Assembly: GCF_910592395.1 (NCBI RefSeq)
Contig: NC_088316.1
Span: 13,270,001-13,334,000 of the forward strand
Length of the DNA: 64,000 nucleotides
Reading direction: 5' to 3'
Origin: Lineus longissimus
Taxonomy: Eukaryota > Nemertea > Pilidiophora > Heteronemertea > Lineidae
Every line of letters begins with the position of its first letter. Positions within the stretch are counted from its first letter, which is position 1. Positions 39,001-51,000 of the stretch are shown piece by piece. Both the position numbers and the translations under genes were made by a program. The notes beneath the pieces were generated by a model, which worked only from the letters and a program-made list of their open reading frames with translations, did no database searches and was not told where the DNA came from.

Positions 39001-42000
39001 CTCAAGGTATATTCTATTATTTTCAACTAATATAACCGCTTTTGCACTTACCGGGTATTTTAGCAGCATTGGAAAAACAGTGCAGTTATACGATTTCACA
39101 AAAGGGGAATATGTCGGACGTCTCATTATCGATCATAAAGAAAAATGCCTGCAATTTAGTAGGGCATACACAGTCCTACCACTAAAAACGTATGACATGG
39201 TTACGATATTATTTTTATGCGAACTACCAAGGGAGGGAACGTTCTCCATATCCACGTACACGGCAATTCAACAAATTGTTGGCAGTGAATTGGTATTCAG
39301 GTTGGAAACGAATGTGACAACGACTTTCGAAAAACGCGATGCCGAATCGCTGGCACTCCGATCAGTTTTAGAAGCTGACGGAGTCTTTATATTTTTGCGG
39401 CCAAACACAGAGAAGTCAACTTGCCTAGAGTGTCTCATCTTCCGGCAAAGGAACAAGGCTATCCAAAAACAAAATCTGACATTTTCAAAAGTGTACTATC
39501 TACTGAATGAAGGTTATTTGCTAACAAACGAGCGACTTGGAATATTTCTAATCGATTATACGCGGCAAAGTCCAATACGAGACATTGAGGGGGTTGTTTT
39601 CAATTGTTTCGCAACAAATGGAATACTAGGTAAAAAAGACATACCGGCAGTAAGCAAAATAGTTGTAAATTTCGAGATTCGTGATTACCGTGCTTCAGAT
39701 AAAATAGCATTTGATCCATTTAAAAACATTCTTGTAATATCCTATCAGACAATTTATGCTTTTTCATGATTACGAACTTATGACATCACATTTCAAACTG
39801 TCGACTTGATTATGAACTTATGACATCACTCATTATATCAACCACTAAATATTAAACTTAACACCATTCCTCACATCATCGGATCGACTAAATTACGAAC
39901 TGATGGCATCACATTTCAAACTGTCGACTTGATTATAAACTTATGACATCTCTCCTTATATCAACGACTAAATATTAAACTAAACACCATTCCTCACATC
40001 ATCGGATCGACTAGATTACGAGCTGATGGCATCACATTTCAAACTGTCGACTTGATTATAAACTTATGACATCACTCATTATATCAACGACTAAATATTG
40101 AACTTAACACCATTCCTCACATCATCGGATCGACTAGATTACGAACTGATGGCATCACATTTCAAACTGTCGACTTGATTATAAACTTATGACATCTCTC
40201 CTTATATCAAACACTAAATATTAAACTAAACACCATTCCTCACATCATCGGATCGACTAGATTACGAGCTGATGGCATCACATTTCAAACTGTCGACTTG
40301 ATTATAAACTTATGATATCACTCCTTATATCAACGACTAATATTAAACTTAACACCATTCCTCACATCATCGGATCGACTAAATTACGAACTGATGGCAT
40401 CACATTTCAAACTGTCGACTTAATTATAAACTTATGATATCACTCCTTATATCAACGACTAAATATTCAACTTAACCCCATTCCTTACATCATCGGATCA
40501 ACTAGATTACGAACTTATAAACTTATGACATCACTCCTTATACCAAACACTATATTAAACTAAACACCATTCCTCACATCATCGGATCGACTAGATTACG
40601 AACTGATGGCATCACATTTCAAACTGTCGACTTGATTATAAACTTATGACATATTTCTTATACCATCGACTCGATTCATGACCACAACGAATTTACACAT
40701 TAAAAATCATTACCGGCTACCATTAAAATGATTTTTTAACTTCAATTAGTATAAGAGGCGGTTAAGCCTTTCCTTTCATCCTATGATCACTACTGAATAA
40801 GGCATTGCGCGTATTGACATGATTGAGAATACGAACGATGCTTAGGTTATTTGAGGTTATGGTGCTTTCGAACCAGCCTCAACACCTAGGCAAAAAAGAA
40901 AATCTCAAACATTTCAATCCTTCATCCAGGTATCGAATCAACAGGAAGCATTCAGCAAAACAATGTAGGGGTTACGGGTCATTTGTGGCTCTTTACAAAC
41001 CAATAGTGCATCCTAGGAAGTCATGCATCCTGTTCAATCAAAATTTATCAAAGTGCCTCCATTGACACCCCTTCGATTCCTCGGCTCGTAGTCATCGCCC
41101 TATGCTGAAAACCAGTCTGAAAGTCCAGTGAGCATGCAGTTGTCACATACCTTAATGCACGTGTCAAAATGCATGTCTTCTGGTCCCGGCTAGTGCTGAC
41201 ATGTGAACGACACTGGCATGCTCTTGCAACAAATCATTTACTGTAGGTCCTGCAATTTCTTTTTACCAGTCGTGATGAACATCTTACTTTGAAATTGGTT
41301 TCTCAAATACTTTCCGTGTGCAGTTAGCTTCTTTCGAAGTATGGACTATCAAGTGGTAGAAAAAACCATGCAGCAACAGCCCTTGCTTTATAGCTGAATG
41401 AATATGGCGATTTTCTTTTCAGAGGTTTCTTTATCGCAGAGATCCCCCCAATGATTATCAAAAAAGTGTTATTCTCAAGAAGACCTTGGGCAATTTTTCA
41501 GACTGACAGAGGACAAAAGAGGTCGCCCATGACCGAAAGCGAGCTGCGGGCCTGACTTTACTATATGTAAACATAAAATTCCCGCGGCTCAATTAACAGA
41601 AAGTTTTGGGATTGATCGATTATTTCTAACCCTGAATAATGACCATATACTATAATTTCTAATTTTCTAGCAACATCCCATGTTTGATTGCTTAACCCAT
41701 TATCTGTAAAACAATGAAAAATGCCACCTTCATAAGAGCCTCTAATTTTATACTTCTTTTTATACGTTGGAAATGTTACCAACAGGAACAATCCCTGTTG
41801 GCCATTTTTGTACAAATTCGCACTATACCCCAGATCGTCAAGAGACCCACGAGAATACTCCAAGAGGTGTCTTTGTATGACTGCAAAACCTTCCTGGAAG
41901 ACAAAGAGCTCGAGACAATCGGTATATTTAACACCCGGTAACAATATCAAAGCTGCATCACTGTCGAAAATTAGCTGAAATGTCACAAATCTTGCGTTTC

Positions 42001-45000
42001 GTTTAATAAATGTGGTCGTGTTATTAAGTTTTAGCTGGAGCACCAGTACACCATCAATAGTTCTTTGAGTCGTCGTGTATTTGGAGAGAGAAAAATTATC
42101 TCCGTTTGGTAATTGACATAGAAACGATAATGTCACCAAATCATAAGCTTTTAGAGGTAAATGCTTGGTAGTTTTGCTAAAGTGAAGGCATTTCTCCTCA
42201 GGGTTAATTTCGAAACGTCCGACGTATTTTCCTTCAGTAAAATCATATAATCTGACGGTCTGTCCAATACTATTGTAATGTCCTGTGGTAACATTAGTCA
42301 TGTTGGTAGAAAAAGAGAGAAGGTACCTTGATACCAACAGTTTTCTGACCGCGGCATAGCCGGGTGAAGGAACGATGTAGTAGGATATGTTGTACAGTAC
42401 CCGAGAGAGTTTAATGGCTGTAAGACTGTAAAAAATTAGTCTTTCCCAGTTTGATTTCTTTATAATTCTGACTATAATCAAAGGAAGGTCTGGATGGAGA
42501 TATATAGATTTCCTGTGCTCTTTACTTATTGGTGGAATAAACGGAATTCTCTGTTTTAGGTAGTATTCCAGCAATACATCTTTGCCACTTTTCCACATCT
42601 GGAAACAGACATGCATTTATCAACTGAATGGTCGCACTCTGATGGCTGCCATATCCTTTACGTGTTCTCTTGCTTGGGGGTTGCCTAGATCTAGATTTAG
42701 GCATATGAATCAGGTGCACTACGTTGACTTTGGACCACCGTCCTTTCGTCTTGAGAATTTCCACATACCCATTGTCATAATCCCTGACAATCTTCACACA
42801 ACGTTTCAAGCTCGGGGTAAAACATTCTTTGTGGTGTCGTGGTTTGCGATTTCGAAGAAATTTCCAAAATAGCGCTTCAGGCATTATGGTTATTAGCTGT
42901 TGTCGATTCAGGCTTATCGACCGTCATGAAAGCTTTCGTGGGGGTTGATGTTATCAAGATTTGACCTGGGATGACCCCCTTTATACGGCAGCGGAACAAT
43001 GAGAATTTTAAGCCGAGGTGCGAGCGGGCTTTGTTTAAAGACTGCGTATTGGGCTAGGCGTGAAATCTTTTTAATTGGAAGTGGGAGGACGGATAGAACC
43101 TAACCCAACGACTCAAATCTAGCAAATGTGTTTATTCTTTAGAAAGTAATCCCGTCGTCGGTTATGGCGGAGGGACACATATTACAACACAATAAAGTCA
43201 AGCGACGTAATCAGTGGGCCTAGTCGATACTCTATTTCCGATTGATTAACAACAAAGATCGTGCACTGACGAGACTATTGTGCAAAAAAATGTAGAGTTC
43301 GAACCTAAGTGAATATGAATTTTATTACATTTTCATGGGTTCTGCTACAGCACTGCCTCTTGTTCTGAGACCAGCCGAAACGTAAAGGTGGAGGTCGTGA
43401 TTAATGTCCATAACTGTGGATTCGTAACCACCCAAATCAACCAGCTTGTCGCAAAACCGCAGTTTCTGGACATCAATGAAAATAAAAAGGCGAACACGGT
43501 TTAACTGCCCTTACAATAATGTAGTAAGCGCAGTTGTTTGGATATTCTATAGTCACTTGGACAGGTATAGCTTTAAACATGGCACACAACGTTAATACAT
43601 GTATCTATTATCAGTCAAACATACAAAACTATGGCATGTACTCTACAGTAGAATATCTCGATTAAGGACATCCTTGGGACAGACAAGTTTTCTGTCTTTA
43701 ATGAAGAGGTGCCCTTATTATAGGGGTCAAAATGAATTGAAATAACGTTTTAACTCTCCTAGGTTGAAGTGCTTTTCATTTCATGTGCTGCTGACGACGC
43801 TTGCCTCTATTCAGCATACTGGCGATGTTCGTGTCTGACAACAGAACAAGTTGGGCATCCAAAGAAATCGCCAGCTTGCTGGGCGCGAATCTAGATCGAG
43901 ATGACAGCTTTTATCCACTTATTTTTCGGGTTGGGTCATTATCCTCTCCCTGACCAATGCCGGCAATGCGATTCTCGTCATGTAAGCCACCTGGAGCTAT
44001 CGGGAAGAAATTCAGCGTTCTTTTGAACTTTCGTTTCCGTACCGGATGTGGATCAATGGCGTAAGAACGACATCTTTAGCATTTTGAAAATCTGAAAAAC
44101 CAAATTTACCTTCTTTTGGTACATCCGGGAACCAGGATATTCATAGGTCTCCTCCATCTCCATACAAGTTCCCTTTTTCTCACTCCTCTGGCAAGCAAAA
44201 TGAAGCAAAAAGGGCATGACAACAAACGTCGAACATTTCCTCTGCCAACACAATAAAGCGCACCCAGTGACAGAACTCGTGACCTGGTGGTCCAGGTCTG
44301 GCTTCAAAATAGCCCTCTTGAAAACAACTTTTTCGAAATTTACCTTCATTGTCAAAAACATCTGACATTTCTAACGATACTACTGTCATATGCCTGAAGG
44401 TGAAACACTATTCATCGTACGCACTTTATTTCAATTAGTCGCATTTGTATACTTCCATACTTGCACAGTTTATAAAAATTACTCGACCTAAACAATTCAA
44501 TATCAAGACATTTGGTGCCGTGTTCGCCTCAATCCAATAACGCAAAAAGCACGTAACCACGGACATGCACTGGAAGCACTGAGTTTGATATACGCATGCA
44601 ACTGTTTTTGATGTACAACTGTTTACACGTTTCCATACCAACACAATGGTAATTTGTTCAGCATTGGAACAACAAAATCTCATGCAGCTCCTGCTGTTGT
44701 ATAGCATAGCTTTCATCATTTGCACAGTCCTCATATCTGGATTTTTGGATAAATCTCCAACGAATATCAAACTAAGAAAGACATACGACGACCTCAAAGC
44801 GGTGTCAGCCATCGAGAAAATTGGCTTTTCATCAGTGACTTCGTCGGTCAGTGTCTACTTGCCATTTACACCATGATTATATTTTACGAAGAAAATACAA
44901 TGCTCTTCAGATACAGATAAGCCGCGGGTTAATGAAATCCAATGCCGCCGACACTCACTCACTCACTAACTCATTAACTCGCTCACTCAATCAATCAGAC

Positions 45001-48000
45001 ACCCACTTACTCACTCTTTCAGTGATTCTGGATGCCCGACTCATGAAAATTTGATTACAAGGGAATATTCGTGAAGGTTTTGATTTGAAATTATGAGAAT
45101 GCGTCATGCTGCAAACCAAATCCTTTTCCGACTTTCCGCCTTTCTTGCCACAGGAACGCTGCTAATTCGAACCATTCTGTCTGTGGAAATTACGCTGGTT
45201 TCCTCCTGTCTCCAGTTCGTAGCTCTAGCACTTATAGAATTTCTTACAGTATTAACTACGCTCCAACTGCACGAGCCCGGCCAACTATCAATGAAAAAAA
45301 AAGGCATTTCGCTGCTAGCAGTGATGATGGACACAGAGATGGGGAAAACGAGCAGTTTTCTCCATGTAGTTTTGGCGATATCGCAACTAACCACGGAAGA
45401 TGGTTTATTTCATTATGCTTTGTAAAAGGCTTTGTCATCTATTGATTCCAGTCTGTTTTATCGTAGGTCGTTATCTCATAAAACGTAGAGAATACAATAA
45501 AAAATTGCCATGCATGTTTGTTTTTTTTTCTAATGCTTGATAAATATCGGAGTTTAAACAATTTGATAATCATGGACTATACAAATATTCATTATATATG
45601 TTTAATACTCATACTACTTTTAGGCTGTTTCCGCCCAGTTTCCGGATTTTCCGGAGTTTAAGCTTAAATCGCCATACCCGCATTATCACAAGGATGAGCA
45701 AAGTCATCCATTTTTAAGGAGCGTATAACAACAGAAATGTCAGCTTTGAGCAAGCGACCTGTGGCTGCTCCAACCAAATCACAATCTTCTCTCAGAGAGG
45801 AAGGAAGAGGCTATTTTCAAAAAGTTTCCGGCATTACATACTGTCATGACTGTGTTTCCACGGTTTACAGAAAGTCAAATCGTCACGTTATTCTTTAGAC
45901 GCCGTCATTTTGGCAAGGTTTTAGTTCATCGTTTGAAAAAATTAAACAGATGTTCGTTCTGAGAGCAGATAAAAACGAGATTGTTAAGCGCGGATCGGCT
46001 ACTGGTTTTTCACGGCGGCAGTTGTTACAAATAAAATTGGCTAAAAAAGCACAATTGAAAAAGTCACAGAAAGCACAAACAAATGCATATCGATTCTCGA
46101 TAGCATGCAATGAAGAACACCCAATCCACCCCTCACACTATTTATTTATCAACAACGGTTTCCATTTTATCGATACTTATCCTTCCCGGCCGAACGACGA
46201 CAATCTATACAATAACCCCCCCCCCCCCCCCCACACACACACCTACACACACACACACACGCACACACACCCTCCTCCTCCTCCTCCTCCTCCTCCTCCT
46301 CCTCCTCCTCCTCCTCCTCCTCCTCCTCCTCCTCCTCAAATAGCATCTAAAGTTCTTTCCGTGTGAAGGCTTCTGAGGAGAGATACGATTCGGACTTCCG
46401 ATAATTATACCTCTCCACTCGCGAACGGCTATGAGGAATTCCTTGGAAACGGCATGAACGACGACCTAGATTCTCACTCGTGTTCTTGTTTACATGTACC
46501 TCAGGCGACTGTAATGAAACGGTGTTGTGAGTGCCTTGTACATGTATCGTCTGCATATTTTTATTGTGAAAGTATTAAGAGAAAGCACTCACATAATCAT
46601 TGTGTGTGTGTGTGGTTTAACTGCGTCCCTTGGATGAATGTTAACTTCGTTTCGCATGGTGTATCACCCTTTTGAAAGTGTCTCCTATTTTATGGTTCTG
46701 AAAGAACCCGCTAATTGTTTGAGGTATCTTTTTTCTCCCGCCCAAACATCATAATGTCGTGCAATCACTCGGTCCAGTACCCAAACAATGCCAAAATGGC
46801 GATGTCCAGAAAAAAATGCATTAACAGTACATGTTCAAACTTTTTCTTTGTAAACTTTATCTTTGTAGGTGTTGATGAACGTGTTGTTGAAAAACAGTAG
46901 TTATACGATTTCACAAAAGGGGAATATGTCGGACGTCTCACAATCGATCATAAAGAAAAATGCCTGCAATTTAGTCGGGCGTACACAGTCCTACCACTAA
47001 AAACGTATGACATGGTTACGATATTATTTTTATGCGAACTACCAACGTTCACCATATCCACGTACACGGCAATTCAGCAAATTGTTGGCAGTGAATTGGT
47101 ATTCAGGTTGGTAACGAATGTGACAACGACTTTCGAAAAACGTGATACCGAATCGCTGGCACTCAGATCAGTTTTAGAAGCTGACGGAGTTTTTATATTT
47201 TTGCGGGCAAACACAGAGAAGTCAACTTGCCTAGAGTGTCTCATCTTCCGGCAAAGGAACAAGGCTATCCAAAAACAAAATCTAACATTTTCAAAAGTGT
47301 ACTATCTACTGAATGAAGGTTATTTGCTCACAAACGAGCGACTGGGAATATTTCTAATTGATGATACGCGGCGAAGTCCAATACGAGACATTGAGGGGGT
47401 TGTTTTCAATTGTTTCGCAACAAATAGAATACTAGGTATGAAAGACACACCGGCAGTAAGCAAAATAGTTGTACATTTCGAGATTCGTGATTACCGTGCT
47501 TCAGATAAAAAGCATTTGATCCATTTAAAAACATTCTTGTAATATCCTATCAGACAATTTATGCTTTTTCATGATTACGAACTTATGACATCACATCTCA
47601 TAATATATATCGACTAGATTATGAACTTATGACATAACTCCTCATATCAAAGAGTAACATCCTAACATCTGACATCACTCCTCATGAAATCGACTGTATA
47701 TGAACTTATGACATCACTCCTTATATCAACGACTTAATATTAAACTTAACACCATTCCTCACATCATCGGATCGACTAGATTACGAACTTATGGTATCAC
47801 ATTTCAAACTGTCGACTTGATTATAAACTTATGACATCACTCCTTATATCAACGACTAAATATCAAACTTAACACCACCCCTCACAATATCGGATCGTCT
47901 AGATTACGAACTTATGGCATCACATTTCAAACTGTCGACTTGATTATAAACTTATGACATCACTCGTCATATCAACGACTAATATTAAACTTAACACCAT

Positions 48001-51000
48001 TCCTCACATCATCGGATCGACTAAATTACGAACTGATGGCATCACATTTCAAACTGTCGACTTGATTATAAACTTATGATATCACTCCTTATATCAACGA
48101 CTAAATATTAAACTTAACACCATTCCTCACATCATCGGATCAACTAGATTACGAACTGATGGCATCACATTTCAAACTGTCGACTTGATTATAAACTTAT
48201 GACATCACTCCTTATATCAACGACTAAATATTAAACTTAACCCCATTCCTCACATCATCGGATCGACTAGATTACGAACTGATGGCATCATATTTCAAAC
48301 TGTCGACTTGATTATTAACTTATGACATCTCTCCTTATAACCACTAAATATTAAACTTAACCCCATTCCTCACATCATCGGATCGACTAGATTACGAACT
48401 TATAAACTTATGACATCACTCCTTATACCAAACACTATATTAAACTTAACACCATTCCTCACATCATCGGATCGACTAGATTACGAGCTGATGGCATCAC
48501 ATTTCAAACTGTCGACTTGATTATAAACTTATGACATCACTCCTTATATCAACGACTAAATATTAAACTTAACCCCATTCCTCACATCATCGGATCGTCT
48601 AGATTACGAACTGATGGCATCACATTTCAAACTGTCGACTTGATTATAAACGTATGACATCTCTCCTTACATCAACCACTAAATATTAAACTTAACCCCA
48701 TTCCTCACATCATCGGATCGACTAGATTACGAACTGATGGCATCACATTTCAAACTGTCGACTTGATTATAAACTTATGACATCTCTCCTTACATCAACC
48801 ACTAAATATTAAACTTAACACCATTCCTCACATCATCGGATCGACTTGATTACGAACTGATGGCATCACATTTCAAACTGTCGACTTGATTATAAACTTA
48901 TGACATATTTCTTATACCATCGACTAGATTCATGACCACAACGAATTTACACATTAAAAATCATTATTGGCTACCATTAAAATGATTTTTTAACTTCAAT
49001 TAGTATAAGAGGCGGTTAAGCCTTTCCTTTCATCCTATGATCACTACTGAATAAGGCATTGCGCGTATTGACATGATTGAGAATACGAACGATGCTTAGG
49101 TTATTTGAGGTTATGGTGCTTTCGAACCAGCCTCAACACCTAGGCAAAAAAGAAAATCTCAAACATTTCAATCCTTCATCCAGGTATCGAATCAACAGGA
49201 AGCATTCAGCAAAAAAATGTAGGGGTTACGGGTCATTTGTGGCTCTTTACAAACCAATAGTGCATCCTAGGAAGTCATGCATCCTGTTCAATCAAAATTG
49301 ATCAAAGTGCCTCCATTGACACCCCTTCGATTCCTCGGCTCGTAGTCATCGCCCTATGCTGAAAACCAGTCTGAAAGTCCAGTGAGCATGCAGTTGTCAC
49401 ATACCTTAATGCACGTGTCAAAATGCATGTCTACTGGTCCCGGCTAGTGCTGACATGTGAACGACACTGGCATGCTCTTGCAACAAATCATTTACTGTAG
49501 GTCCTGCAATTTCTATAGTAGTTATTATTTACCTTTTTACCAGTCGTGATGAACATCTTACTTTGAAATTGGTTTCTCAAAGACTTTCCGTGTGCAGTTG
49601 GCTTTTTTCGAAGCATGGACTATCAAGTGGTAGAAAAAAACCATGCAGCAACAGCCCTTGCTTTAGAGCTGAATGAATATGGCGATTTTCTTTTCAGAGG
49701 TTTCTTTATCGCAGAGATCCCCCCAATGATTATCAAAAAAGTGTTATTCTCAATAAGACCTTGGGCGATTTTTCAGACTGACAGAGGACAAAAGAGGTCG
49801 CCCATGACCAAAAGCGAGCTGCGGGCCTGACTTCACTATATGTAAACATAAAATTCCCGCGGCTTAATTAACAGAAAGTTTTGGGATTGATCGATTATTT
49901 CTAAACCTGAATAATAACTATATACCATAATTTCTAATTTTCTAGCAACATCCCATGTTTGATTGCTTAACCCATTAGCTGTAAAACAATGAAAAATGCC
50001 ACCGTCATAAGAGCCTCTAATTTTATACCTCTTATTATACGTTGGAACTACTACCAACAGGAACAATCCCTGTTGGCCATTTTTGTACAAATTCGCACTA
50101 TACCCAAGATTGTCAAGAGACCCACGAGAATACTCCAAGAGGTGTCTTTGTATGACTGCAAAACCTTCCCGGAAGACAAAGAGCTCGAGACAATCGGTAT
50201 ATTTAACACCCGGTAACAATATCAAGGCTGCATCACTGTCGAAAATTAGCTGAAATGTCACAAATCTTGCATTTCGCTTGATAAATGTGGTCGTGTTATT
50301 AAGTTTTAGCTGGAGCACCAGTTCACCATCAATAGTTCTTTGAGTCGTCGTGTATTTGGAGAGAGAAAAATTATCTCCGTTTGGTAATTGACATAGAAAC
50401 GATAATGTCACCAAATCATAAGCTTTTAGAGGTAAATGCTTAGTAGTTTTGCTAAAGTGAAGGCATTTCTCCTCAGGGTTAATTTCGAAACGTCCGACGT
50501 ATTTTCCTTTAGTAAAATCATATAATCTGACGGTCTGTCCAATACTCTTGTAATGTCCTGTGGCAACATTAGTCATGTTGGTAGAAAAAGACAGAAGGTA
50601 CCTTGATACCAACAGTTTTCTGACCGCGGCATAGCCAGTTGAAGGAACGATGTAGTAGGATATGTTGTACAGTACCCGTGAGAGTTTAATGGCTGTAAGA
50701 CTGTAAAAAATTAGTCTTTCCCAGTTTGATTTCTTTATAATTCTGACTATAATCAAAGGAAGGTCTGGATGGAGATATATAGATTTCCTGTGCTCCTTAC
50801 TTATTGGTGGAATAAACGGAATTCTCTGTTTTAGGTAGTATTCCAGCAATACATCTTTGCCACTTTTCCACATCTGGAAACAGACATGCATTTATCAGCT
50901 GAATGGTCGCACTCTAATGGCTGCCACTCCCTTTACGTGTTCTCTTGCTTGGGGGTTGCCTAGATCTAGATTTAGGCATATAAATCAGGTGCACTACGTT

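Larger units (their letters stand above)
39072..46880. repeat. 7.8-kb tandem segmental duplication, copy 1
   Basis: Collinear with 46889-54831 at roughly 95-97% identity outside indels. It starts in codon sequence of gene A (GAAAAACAGT) and ends 12 bases into receptor exon 4 (GTTGATGAAC). It contains the 3' part of gene A, satellite block 1, gene B, a (CTCA)n tract and a truncated receptor exon 4. Confidence 0.93.

Noticed and set aside
42522-42884. 120-aa minus ORF overlapping the start of gene B exon 2
   Set aside because: Different frame from the paralogue-supported exon, spans the splice acceptor, and is destroyed in B' by the spacer inversion.
43290-43320. tRNA B-box-like word (GGTTCGAACTC on the minus strand)
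   Set aside because: No A box at the right distance and no cloverleaf; present in duplicate only because of the segmental duplication.
44435-44812. 125-aa minus ORF (MADTALRSSYVFLSLIFVGD) as a definite first exon of gene B
   Set aside because: Its hydrophobic segment could be a leader and it lies upstream, but no donor with the right phase was convincing; kept only as a hint.
45950-46366. ORF with a long polyproline tail
   Set aside because: It is created by the C/CA/CCT microsatellite, which is absent in the duplicate copy.
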